DNA of 64,000 nt, taken from Psychromonas sp. SP041. GTDB taxonomy: Bacteria > Pseudomonadota > Gammaproteobacteria > Enterobacterales > Psychromonadaceae. This document shows positions 56,633-64,000 of this stretch, piece by piece. The stretch lies in contig NZ_CBRF02000001.1 of assembly GCF_000470315.2 (NCBI RefSeq), forward strand, positions 224,525 through 288,524. The letters are read 5' to 3'. The notes under the pieces are model-generated. The model was not told the origin of the DNA. It worked only from the letters and a program-made list of their open reading frames with translations, and ran no database searches. Position 1 is the stretch's first letter. Each line of letters opens with the position of its first letter. The translations under genes were made by a program, and so were the position numbers.

Positions 56633-58672
56633 ATGTCATTAAAAAGAAATAAAATTAGAGTAGCCGCAATAAGCGCAAACCTAACCCCAAGAGATTGGGA
56701 TGGTAATGTAGATAAAATTAATAAAGGCATAGCGGATGCCGTTTCTAAAGGCGCAAGCATTATAGTTACACCTGAGTTATCAATTACTGGCTACGGTAAT
56801 GAAGATATGTTCTTTTTTTCCGACACTGAAGATATGGTGTTTAAATCGTTAGAAAACCTAAAAATACCAAAGTCTGTAAGTGTTGTTGTTGGATTCCCAT
56901 TGGTTGTTGCCAACCGCATGTATAATGCTTCTGCATTCATTGCTAACAAATATGGAAATCTTGAAATTCAAGGTATCTACTTAAAGCAGAATCTAGCAAA
57001 AAATGGTGTGCATTATGAACCAAGATGGTTCAACAAGTGGACTAAAGGCGAATCCATAGTAATGGAAATAATGGGCAGTAAAGTTCCTGTGGGTGATGTT
57101 ACATTCGACTTTGATGGAGTAATCATTGGTAATGAAGTGTGTGAAGACTCTTGGGTTGCCTCAAGACCTGGTGTAGACCTTTTCTCGAAAGGTGTTGATC
57201 TTATTATTAACCCTAGTGCGAGTCATTTTGCTGTAGGGAAATATAAAATAAGAGAGCAATTAATATGCGAAGGATCTCGAGCATTTGGTGCCGCGTACAT
57301 TTATGCAAACATCAACGGTTGTGAGTCAGGTCGAACGGTTTATGATGGTGGAAACATCATTGCAAGCAATGGAAAAATTGTCGCTCGTGGTCGCCGATTG
57401 TTTTTCGATGACATTGATGTAAGTGTTGCTGACATTGATTTATGGGAAAATAGATTAGTGCACCAAGCTAGCAGTCAAAGCATTCTAACCCATGCGACTT
57501 CTAATCATATTAAAATAGGATTTGATCTCACTGAGCAAGTGCTGCCTCCCATCGAGTATCGTCAACAAAGTCGTTGGGAATTGTCTGAAAATTTAGAGCA
57601 TGAAGAAACGGTGCGAGCAGTTGCACTAGGAATGTATGATTGGCTGAAAAAAACGGGCGTTAAAGGTTACATGCTGTCGTTAAGCGGAGGCGCAGATTCA
57701 GCATTATGTGCTGCTGAAATTTTAATAATCATTGAAAATGTATTTAATGACTTTAATGTTAACTGCTTTACTGATCTACCATGCTGGATGAAGAGCATTT
57801 ATCCTGAATTAGAAGCGCTGAAATTACCGTCTCCAGAATTGAAGAAAGCAGTTGCACAAAAAATGCTTTGGTGTGTTTATCAAGGCACAGAGAACAGTAG
57901 CGACACTACATTTGACGCGGCTGAAAACTTGGCTAATTCAATAGGGGCTCATTTCGGAGCATGGAATATCAATCAGGAAATTTTAGGATATACTCAAAAG
58001 GTTGAAAGCTACATTGGTAGAAAGCTAACTTGGGAAACTGACGATATAACTCTTCAGAACATCCAAGCTAGAGTAAGAGTGCCGGGCTTATGGATGGTTG
58101 CTAACGCCACAAGCCGCTTACTGATGACTACAAGTAATATGAGTGAGTCCGCTGTTGGTTACCAAACGATGGATGGCGATAGTGCTGGATGTTTAGCACC
58201 AATTATAGGCATTAGAAAAAGCAAAGTACTGGAAATTCTTGAATGGTTATATGTTCAAGGTACTGCTATTGGCGATAATACGATAACTATCCCTGGACTT
58301 GATCTTGTTATTAATCAAAAGCCAACAGCAGAGCTTAGGCCGACAGAGCAAAATGATGAAGATGACCTAATGCCATTTTATATTCTTGATTTAATTATCA
58401 GCGAAACAATTGTTTCTCGTCGTGGGCCAAGTGATTTATTCTTGTCTCTAAGAGAGAAAACGAATGAATATACAGACTTAGAGTTGGTTAACTTTATCGT
58501 GAGATATTTTGAGTTGTTTTCTCGCAATCAGTGGAAACGAGACCGTTCAGCACCAGGTTTTCACATTGAGCAAGATTCTCTTGATCCAAAAACTTATGCT
58601 CGATTCCCATTGCTAAATAGTGGAATGAAAAAAGAACTAAATGATTTAAAAAGAAGCGTAGGGATAATTTAA
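56633..58672 (+). CDS. nadE: glutamine-dependent NAD+ synthetase
   Basis: A two-domain enzyme of 679 aa. The N-terminal nitrilase-type glutaminase has the triad Glu48 (VTPELSITGYG), Lys118 (IYLKQNLAKNG) and Cys170 (GNEVCEDSW). The C-terminal synthetase has the ATP P-loop SLSGGADSALC (351-356 for SGGADS), then TTSNMSESAVGY and PTAELRP. It makes NAD from deamido-NAD with glutamine as nitrogen donor. The size is that of the long glutamine-dependent class. The ATG at 56633 has AGGGG upstream; the frame is open 17 codons earlier without support. Confidence 0.95.
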   Translation: MSLKRNKIRVAAISANLTPRDWDGNVDKINKGIADAVSKGASIIVTPELSITGYGNEDMFFFSDTEDMVFKSLENLKIPKSVSVVVGFPLVVANRMYNASAFIANKYGNLEIQGIYLKQNLAKNGVHYEPRWFNKWTKGESIVMEIMGSKVPVGDVTFDFDGVIIGNEVCEDSWVASRPGVDLFSKGVDLIINPSASHFAVGKYKIREQLICEGSRAFGAAYIYANINGCESGRTVYDGGNIIASNGKIVARGRRLFFDDIDVSVADIDLWENRLVHQASSQSILTHATSNHIKIGFDLTEQVLPPIEYRQQSRWELSENLEHEETVRAVALGMYDWLKKTGVKGYMLSLSGGADSALCAAEILIIIENVFNDFNVNCFTDLPCWMKSIYPELEALKLPSPELKKAVAQKMLWCVYQGTENSSDTTFDAAENLANSIGAHFGAWNINQEILGYTQKVESYIGRKLTWETDDITLQNIQARVRVPGLWMVANATSRLLMTTSNMSESAVGYQTMDGDSAGCLAPIIGIRKSKVLEILEWLYVQGTAIGDNTITIPGLDLVINQKPTAELRPTEQNDEDDLMPFYILDLIISETIVSRRGPSDLFLSLREKTNEYTDLELVNFIVRYFELFSRNQWKRDRSAPGFHIEQDSLDPKTYARFPLLNSGMKKELNDLKRSVGII

Positions 58673-58691
58673 TTTAGTTTAATTTAATTTT

Positions 58692-58719
58692 TAGGCTTCG
58701 TAACTTTTTTCGAAGCCTA
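58692..58719 (+). terminator. hairpin after nadE
   Basis: The stem TAGGCTTCG with CGAAGCCTA has a T-rich 10-nt loop. It has no T-run after the stem; it is a possible terminator. Confidence 0.5.
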
Positions 58720-58844
58720 CTCTCTAACTCTTCTCACTATTCGTATTATTTTCATTTGTGTACAATTCCTTTCCTCCTGCTCTAATTCATGATGTTGCAC
58801 TTTAATCAAAATTTCAATATATTAAGAGAAAAATAGGATTTTAA

Positions 58845-61169
58845 GTGAACAATTTAAATGCATTCAGTGTTGATGACTCTGTTATTAAAAGTTTTATATT
58901 TTCTCAAAATGGCACCTTAGCAACTGGACTAAGAGAATTAGTCATTAATGGCATTGACAAAGGTTCTGAAACCATTGAAGTCAACATTAGCCAAGATGGA
59001 TTTGAAGTTATTGATCACGGCGAAGGGTTCGACAGTGTCGAAAACATCAAAAAGCACTTTGGTAGATTCGGAACGCCTCATGTTGAAGGAGATGCAAAAT
59101 TCGGCCTATTTAGAATAGGTCGCGGTCAAATAATGAAGTTCGGTGAAATAACGTGGCTTTCAAATGAATTTAGGATCCATACCGACGTTAATAATCTCAA
59201 CATGGGATACCAGCTTGAATCGGGCATCAAGAAAAAAACTTCTGGCTGTATAGTCAAGGGTAAATTATACAACCCTCTATCTAAACATGAACTCATTTCT
59301 ACCATCAATCAATTAGAAGACTTAGTCTTTTACCTTTCTAATGATGTTGTTATAAATAAAAAGCTATCTTCAGGACAAATGAACGACACTGATTGGGATT
59401 ATGAAGACGAAAAAGTAAAAATTAAATGGAGTAATTCAGGCTACGGCATAAGAATTTATAGTCAAGGTGCCTATGTTAAAACAATCAGAGCTTACGAATA
59501 TGGTTCTTTAAATGCAGACGTTGTTTCTAAAGAAAACCTAGTATTAAATATGGCTAGGAATGAAATCAGTGATGACGATGAATTATGGATCCATATTTCT
59601 TCAGTTGTTAGAAAAAAAGCATACGAAGAAGCCAGAAAAAAAATACGCTCAAGAAGATTAGATGATTACACGAGAGGTGTAATTATTAGAGGCTTAATGT
59701 CTAAAAGCGATGAAGTATTTGACGTATTTAAATACGGATTAATTAAAGACTACAAAGGTCGAGCGATTTCGATTAACTCTTTTTCATCAAGTAAGTTGCC
59801 TTTGACAATAGTGGAAAAGAGCTATGAGAGCTATGCAGAGGCAATATCAATGCAAAAGGTAGCATTTGTATTAAGTTACTCTGAGCTTGAGAAGTGGGGC
59901 GTTTCAACCGTACCTGATTTTGTTAGAAAAATATCTACCATTTGTACAATATGGGGGTTACGTAGAAGTAGTGATGATATTTCTAATAAGGTTATTCTTC
60001 CTATTGAACTACTCTCTAAGGGTTTGGATGATAGTATCAGTACGATAGGCATTAAAGACCTGACAAGTAGGCAATCGGCAGCTAGAGAGTCTTTGATAGC
60101 AGGCTCAAAAGTGGCTGCTAGAGAGTTCAGCAAGTTGCTAGGTGAGTTTGTAGTAGAAAGAAAAATACTGATAGGAAGAAGCATAAGAAGCATTTCATGG
60201 ACCGATGGATTAGGCTATATTGCTTTTAATGAAGATATACTGACCTATCTTGATTCTGGGATAGAGGGCGCAACAGAGATGGCCCTTATTCTTTGCAATG
60301 AATATACTCACACCAGTAGTAATCTTGAAACATACCCATATGAATTAGTTTTCTATGAAGACTTTCATAATAGGGTTTTGTCTTCAAAAAAAATGATCCT
60401 TGGCAAGATATCTGATGCTGTTAATAAAGCGTACTTTAAAGGCTTGATAAAGAGGAGTCAGGCTGTACCAAATAAAGCAATCAGCCAAATACCTGTTAAT
60501 GCTCTTATGATGATTTATGACTATCAGGGAGAGCTTATGGGTAATGCTAAGCTGTCTGACTTATTTGCAATTATTTGTAAGTATTATTCTATCTCTTTTA
60601 AGTCTACCAAGAAAAAAATAAGCCTTTCCATTAATTCTGACGTAGTTATGAGAAAGTGCACTCATAACACCAATATCATGAATCATTTATTAGGCCTAGC
60701 ATCTAAAGAGGGGCTAAGTACTAGCAAAGATATTCTCATAACGGATAGCTACACAGACGTACATAATAAAAATGTAGAGTTGCTTTTAAGATGGGGCAAA
60801 ACCAAAGGCCATGATCTAAATATTTTAACTCAAATATCAACAAATAGTTTTATGATGACACCAACATTATTGTGCTATTTATTTTGTCTAGATGTTAATT
60901 CAAATGTGAATAGTTTGACTCGATATTCTTTTGTTAATGAACGCACAGTTGTAACCAAGAGTGGGTCATTTAAGAATTATGGTGTTATTTATACCAATGA
61001 AAGAAACATAGAGCCTGGTTTATCAGACAACATAGATAAGATTGAGGACGAAGTCTTAAATCAAATAAATAAAATAATGAATGGAGTTAAGGATCCTGAA
61101 ATAAAAAAACGTGTAACAGAGAAACTTTTATCAAAAGAAGCGGAAATCAGATTAACTAGATTTTACTAA
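58845..61169 (+). CDS. GHKL-type ATPase (Hsp90/MutL-like N-domain), 774 aa
   Basis: Residues of about 22-100 form a GHKL ATP-binding site: LRELVINGIDKGSETIEVNI (N box, with Asn replacing part of the usual ExxxNxxDA), EVIDHGEGFDS (G1 box DxGxG), then HFGRFGTPH and KFGLFRIGRGQ (G2-like, flexible lid). The remaining 650 residues are unrecognised and mostly helical. Hsp90, MutL and MORC-like proteins use this fold for ATP-driven clamping. Here the C-terminal part might bind DNA or protein. The start is a GTG with AGGA upstream. A large hairpin follows. Confidence 0.7.
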   Translation: MNNLNAFSVDDSVIKSFIFSQNGTLATGLRELVINGIDKGSETIEVNISQDGFEVIDHGEGFDSVENIKKHFGRFGTPHVEGDAKFGLFRIGRGQIMKFGEITWLSNEFRIHTDVNNLNMGYQLESGIKKKTSGCIVKGKLYNPLSKHELISTINQLEDLVFYLSNDVVINKKLSSGQMNDTDWDYEDEKVKIKWSNSGYGIRIYSQGAYVKTIRAYEYGSLNADVVSKENLVLNMARNEISDDDELWIHISSVVRKKAYEEARKKIRSRRLDDYTRGVIIRGLMSKSDEVFDVFKYGLIKDYKGRAISINSFSSSKLPLTIVEKSYESYAEAISMQKVAFVLSYSELEKWGVSTVPDFVRKISTICTIWGLRRSSDDISNKVILPIELLSKGLDDSISTIGIKDLTSRQSAARESLIAGSKVAAREFSKLLGEFVVERKILIGRSIRSISWTDGLGYIAFNEDILTYLDSGIEGATEMALILCNEYTHTSSNLETYPYELVFYEDFHNRVLSSKKMILGKISDAVNKAYFKGLIKRSQAVPNKAISQIPVNALMMIYDYQGELMGNAKLSDLFAIICKYYSISFKSTKKKISLSINSDVVMRKCTHNTNIMNHLLGLASKEGLSTSKDILITDSYTDVHNKNVELLLRWGKTKGHDLNILTQISTNSFMMTPTLLCYLFCLDVNSNVNSLTRYSFVNERTVVTKSGSFKNYGVIYTNERNIEPGLSDNIDKIEDEVLNQINKIMNGVKDPEIKKRVTEKLLSKEAEIRLTRFY

Positions 61170-61176
61170 TTCAAAT

Positions 61177-61228
61177 GTAAGTTTAATTCTGCTATCTGCA
61201 AGTGAGTTGATAGCGCAATTAAACTTAC
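61177..61228 (+). terminator. large two-part hairpin after GHKL gene
   Basis: A 12-bp outer stem (GTAAGTTTAATT with AATTAAACTTAC) and a 6-bp inner stem (GCTATC with GATAGC) are separated by two bases on each side. No T-run follows. It may stabilise the message or act as a terminator. Confidence 0.5.
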
Positions 61229-61266
61229 TCACTCCCCAAAAAACTGAAGCCTGCACACTTACTATA

Positions 61267-61294
61267 TTGACACAAACCATATAAAATGTATATT
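61267..61294 (+). promoter_or_regulatory. promoter of tandem HU/IHF gene
   Basis: The site reads TTGACA, 16 bp, TATATT, 44 bp upstream of the start. Confidence 0.65.
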
Positions 61295-61337
61295 AAGTAC
61301 AATTAAATCAGTATAAACAATGAAATAGGTAATATTA

Positions 61338-61940
61338 ATGGCTCAGTTCATATCAAGAAAAGTTCCTAGCAAGGAACTTATAAACTTAACCAAAAAAAAT
61401 TTAGTGCTACGTGTTGAACAAGAGGCCGACATTGAAAATGGACAAGCTTCATCTTTAGTTGAAGCATTGCTTTCTGCAATCACTGACTTTGTGGTAGAAA
61501 AGAAAACGGTTATGCTCACAAAGATTGGCGGTTTGACCGTAAGCTATAAAGTCGGCAGACCAGGAAGAAACCTAAAAACTCTTGAAAGCACCGAAATCAC
61601 TCCTCGATATTCTGTAACACTAAGAACAGGGAGCGGTAAAAGCAATACAAACGAACGAGTGGGCCAGCCAAACATTATCAAGCATACAATTGATAAACTG
61701 CCAAATGTGCATCCCAAACTTGTCAAAGTTGCTCTAGACCAATTGCTAGCTATGTTAGAGATGGTAAAAGAAGGAACTTATCGCGTGGAAATACGTAATT
61801 TTGGTGTGTTTTATCCGTCAATTTTACCAGAGGGAAGAAAGGCACGGAATCCTAAGACAGGTCAATCGGTTATTGCGAAAAGAAAGGTCGTTATTCGATA
61901 TAAATGCCCAGAATCAATTAAAAAGTCGCTTAACCCTTAG
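61338..61940 (+). CDS. single-chain tandem HU/IHF protein
   Basis: Two HU/IHF-type domains are joined in one chain of 200 aa. Domain 1 (about 11-98) has helices, then LTKIGGLTVSYKVGRPGRNL and ITPRYSVTL; its beta-arm has Leu79 where the DNA-intercalating Pro normally sits (RNL for RNP). Domain 2 (about 113-197) has VEIRNFGVFYPSILPEG, RKARNPKTGQ with Pro171 retained, and KRKVVIRYK. The family works as dimers that bend DNA; this chain would be a built-in heterodimer with one intercalating arm. AGGTAATATTA precedes the ATG. Confidence 0.85.
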   Translation: MAQFISRKVPSKELINLTKKNLVLRVEQEADIENGQASSLVEALLSAITDFVVEKKTVMLTKIGGLTVSYKVGRPGRNLKTLESTEITPRYSVTLRTGSGKSNTNERVGQPNIIKHTIDKLPNVHPKLVKVALDQLLAMLEMVKEGTYRVEIRNFGVFYPSILPEGRKARNPKTGQSVIAKRKVVIRYKCPESIKKSLNP

Positions 61941-61958
61941 TATCCAGTTTTTATAAGC

Positions 61959-61980
61959 CGCCGGATATAGATATCCGGCG
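61959..61980. terminator. hairpin between convergent genes
   Basis: A 10-bp perfect GC-rich stem (CGCCGGATAT with ATATCCGGCG) and a 2-nt centre separate the HU/IHF gene from the gene ending at 61987. There is no T-run. Confidence 0.55.
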
Positions 61981-61986
61981 CCCAAC

Positions 61987-62655
61987 TCACATAGAATAAT
62001 GACTATCAGAGCCACTGTCACGGAATTCAAAACCCAATTTAGAAAGGTGTTCAGAGCCAGAATCAACAAACATAGAAAAATAAGATCCCATCGATTTTTT
62101 TTGTTCATTGATCATTGTTTTGTTCTCTGCCTTTTCATCTTCATTGCTTGATATTTGAAGATTAAAAACTGATTTAGCTATTTCGTATGCTTCACTATCA
62201 CTATACACTTTAGAATTAAGATAAGTTGACTTGGTAGGTATACGATTGCCTGTTGTCTTATCTAACTTTGTATTAACTACCTTTATTGATGCTATCAGGC
62301 CGTACTTTATATTACTATTATTGTCAGTAACAAAGACATATTGTCTTTCAGCATCATCTTCATTGGTAACAACATTGCCATTGCTGCCAACAAAATCACC
62401 GCTTGCATTTTTCTTGGGCTCATATTCGTAGTTACCATTAATGTCAGTTCTTCGAAGTGGCGCAGATACTTCTAGCCATTTTCCTGACGATTCATTGCCA
62501 CAGACGAACATCCGGCCTCTGTGGCCTAGTAGAGCCTTTCCGTCTGCCACCTCATTTATCCAAACAGGAAATGATTTAGCATTATCCATTTCTTGAACAT
62601 TAAAATACAGTCGCCTGTTTGCATCCTTCGATGGACTAATTTTCATTATCGTCAT
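61987..62655 (-). CDS. hypothetical protein, 223 aa
   Basis: This unrecognised soluble protein has a beta-rich first half (RRLYFNVQEMDNAKSFPVW, LLGHRGRMFVCGNESSGKW) and a Ser/Asp-rich end (FEFRDSGSDSHYSM). The ATG at 62655 is chosen because AAGG lies nine bases upstream; the frame extends another 45 codons with no ribosome site. It is probably real since it fits neatly between neighbours. Confidence 0.6.
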   Translation of the reverse strand: MTIMKISPSKDANRRLYFNVQEMDNAKSFPVWINEVADGKALLGHRGRMFVCGNESSGKWLEVSAPLRRTDINGNYEYEPKKNASGDFVGSNGNVVTNEDDAERQYVFVTDNNSNIKYGLIASIKVVNTKLDKTTGNRIPTKSTYLNSKVYSDSEAYEIAKSVFNLQISSNEDEKAENKTMINEQKKSMGSYFSMFVDSGSEHLSKLGFEFRDSGSDSHYSM

Positions 62656-62846
62656 TAGAATAGACCTTAAGTTTTTAAGCTCATTATCTAGAATAGAAAC
62701 ACGAAAAACAACTATATTGGTTTTTGTTTTTTGTTTTATGTTTAACGATGCGAGTTGCCAGACTATACCTAAATATGTATAATCGCCCAAATTTTATTTT
62801 TAAGCAAAATGTATATAACCTGATAACTAAGGAAGTGGTGTAGCTA

Positions 62847-63191
62847 GTGGGCATAATCAATTTAAATTTTAACAATAAATATAACTCAAATAATTTACTT
62901 AATAAGCTTGGGCTTGAAGTCAATGCAAGTGGGCATGTATGCTCTGAAAAAGTTAGCTCTGTTTTGGCCTCTTTTCAAGAGCTGTTAGATGAGCACCGCG
63001 CTCTTTTGCTCTCCGTTTCTAAAATCGGCGAACACAACAACGACAACAGTTTAAAATTTGCTAAATTATGTGGTGAAATTGATTTTACACTTGAAGAGCA
63101 AACTATCGAATCCATTTCACTTCTAGATCAGCAATCAAAACCCAAATCTAAAGTTATTAAATTAGATATATTAAGTAAAAAAATAAGCTAA
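62847..63191 (+). CDS. hypothetical protein, 114 aa, GTG start
   Basis: This is an unrecognised protein with helical segments (SSVLASFQELLDEHRALLLS) and a Lys-rich end (KPKSKVIKLDILSKKIS). The start is a GTG with AAGGAAG about 11 bases upstream, slightly far. It lies just before ssb and the two could be related to DNA maintenance by position only. Confidence 0.55.
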   Translation: MGIINLNFNNKYNSNNLLNKLGLEVNASGHVCSEKVSSVLASFQELLDEHRALLLSVSKIGEHNNDNSLKFAKLCGEIDFTLEEQTIESISLLDQQSKPKSKVIKLDILSKKIS

Positions 63192-63196
63192 ACAAC

Positions 63197-63226
63197 TTGA
63201 CCGTATAATACTAATAGTTATATAAT
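63197..63226 (+). promoter_or_regulatory. ssb promoter
   Basis: The site reads TTGACC, 18 bp, TATAAT with TAATACTAATAG in the spacer, a looser member of the shared family. Confidence 0.6.
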
Positions 63227-63339
63227 ATAGACCTAAACAGCAATAGTGCTTTTAGAGTATAATGAATCGTGCATAATAATTTGAAATTTAGAAAACTCAA
63301 AGAATCAGGCACCTTATTTAAGATTAAGGGGAAGTAAAT

Positions 63340-64000
63340 ATGAACATTAATAAACAAACAGTTGCAGGTAACTTAAGTGCGGATGCAGTAGTTCGACAAG
63401 CAGGTGAACGAGATGTAATTTCTTTTCGTGTAATAACTAATTACGAGTACTTGGGCTTAAATGGCGAAAAAATTAGTAAGCCTACAGGTCATAACGTATC
63501 TCGATTTGCACCTCGTGGAAAATTAAATGGTTTGGCTAATCTTCTTAAAAAAGGTGCAGGAGTGTATGTAACTGGCCGCACAGTGATTGAGAAAAAAGAA
63601 GAACACTTAAATATTTTCGTTGATGCAACACAAGGTGTCTCTAATCAAGGTACTATTGAGATCTTCCGTTATGTAACAGAACGTCCTGCTCAGCAACAGC
63701 AGTATCAACAGCAAGCTCCTGCTCAACATCAGCAACAAGCGCCTGCTCAGTACCAACAACAAGCGCCTGCTCAGTACCAACAACAAGCACCTGCTCAGTA
63801 CCAACAACAAGCACCTGCTCAGTACCAGCAACAAGCGCCAGCTCAGCAACAACAACAAGCGCCAGCTCAGTACCAACAACAAGCGCCTGCTCAGCAACAA
63901 CAACAAGCGCCTGCTCAGCAACAACAACAAGCGCCTGCTCAGCAACAACAACAAGCGCCTGCTCAGCAACAACAACAAGCGCCTGCTCAGCAACAACAAC
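63340..64000 (+). CDS. ssb: single-stranded DNA-binding protein, partial at window end
   Basis: The N-terminal 110 residues form an OB fold of the SSB type: VISFRVITNYEYLGLNGEKI, HNVSRFAPRGKLNGLANLLK, and GAGVYVTGRTVIEKK. From about residue 121 the chain turns into an eight-residue repeat (QYQQQAPA) present in at least twelve copies and still running at 64000. SSB tails are usually Gly/Gln-rich linkers ending in an acidic tip that binds partner proteins; that tip, if present, lies beyond the window. AAGGGGAAG precedes the ATG. Confidence 0.88.
   Translation, partial: MNINKQTVAGNLSADAVVRQAGERDVISFRVITNYEYLGLNGEKISKPTGHNVSRFAPRGKLNGLANLLKKGAGVYVTGRTVIEKKEEHLNIFVDATQGVSNQGTIEIFRYVTERPAQQQQYQQQAPAQHQQQAPAQYQQQAPAQYQQQAPAQYQQQAPAQYQQQAPAQQQQQAPAQYQQQAPAQQQQQAPAQQQQQAPAQQQQQAPAQQQQQAPAQQQQ
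63700..64000 (+). repeat. 24-bp coding repeat in ssb
   Basis: Twelve full 24-bp units (CAG-TAC/CAA-CAA-CAA-CAA-GCG-CCT-GCT type) start every 24 bp from 63700 to 63964, with a thirteenth begun at 63988. Units 9-12 are identical, which points to recent slippage or unequal crossing-over. Confidence 0.9.

Noticed and set aside
63607..63999. Long minus-strand open frame made of Leu-Ser-Arg repeats
   Set aside because: It is the antisense shadow of the ssb repeat tail; it lacks a ribosome site and its composition is dictated by the 24-bp repeat.
63700..64000. Regularly spaced repeats that could suggest a CRISPR array
   Set aside because: The 24-bp units are directly abutting with no unique spacers and stay in frame within ssb.
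1..64000. Possibility that the window is a jumbo phage genome
   Set aside because: No capsid, portal, terminase, tail or lysis gene is seen, and outer-membrane, transport and Dsb proteins are common. Not excluded, since the rest of the element is unseen.

Overview
This is an AT-rich, gene-dense 64 kb stretch of gammaproteobacterial DNA, most like Vibrionales or Alteromonadales by its protein types. It is most likely part of a very large plasmid or chromid. A KfrA-type plasmid protein, a DUF932-like plasmid/phage protein, a ter cluster, an SSB and duplicated housekeeping enzymes (DNA polymerase I, exonuclease VII, ribonucleotide reductase small subunit, NAD synthesis) sit among many unknown genes. 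I see no rRNA, tRNA, CRISPR array, transposase, virion gene or conjugation apparatus. A jumbo phage is not excluded, but the many outer-membrane, periplasmic and transport proteins argue against it.

Layout. 0-9 kb: unknown proteins, a Sel1 protein, a fibrinogen-like secreted protein, separate DsbD-alpha-like and DsbD-gamma-like proteins, a PPP-type phosphatase and an HDOD protein. 9.5-13.6 kb: ter operon (TerB, TerC, three TerD-family proteins). 13.6-21.4 kb: a divergent cytosine methyltransferase, an EF-hand protein, an SspB-like ClpXP adaptor, an exported RelA/SpoT-like protein, a Kef-type antiporter and NrdB. 21.5-27.3 kb: minus-strand genes, most with their own copy of one promoter type, including a DUF932-like protein and an SF2 helicase. 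27.7-32.4 kb: a winged-helix protein, two outer-membrane barrels and unknowns. 32.5-37.5 kb: two large membrane proteins, one joining periplasmic rhodanese-like segments to a cytosolic PEP-synthase-like module, the other joining a cytosolic HAD phosphatase to a periplasmic DsbC domain. 37.7-44.4 kb: XRE regulator, 2OG oxygenase, possible ART-fold protein, 5'-3' exonuclease and PolA. 44.8-49.5 kb: PncC, DsbB and exonuclease VII. 49.6-51.3 kb: kfrA with a palindrome-rich non-coding region. 51.3-58.7 kb: EptA/MCR-type transferase, NadD, an L,D-transpeptidase-like protein, PncB and NadE. 58.8-64 kb: a GHKL ATPase, a single-chain double HU/IHF protein, unknowns and an SSB with a long repeat tail running off the window.

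How the genes fit together. PncC, PncB, NadD and NadE form a complete salvage route from nicotinate or NMN to NAD. NrdB, PolA, the exonucleases, SSB and the HU/IHF protein form a DNA metabolism set. DsbB, the DsbC fusion and the DsbD-like pair form a periplasmic thiol set that could serve the cysteine-rich EptA domain and other exported proteins. Many promoters share TTGAC(T/C/A), a 16-18 bp spacer often carrying ATAC(T/C/A), and TATAAT. This suggests one element-wide regulon. All functions are read from motifs by eye; no database search was run.
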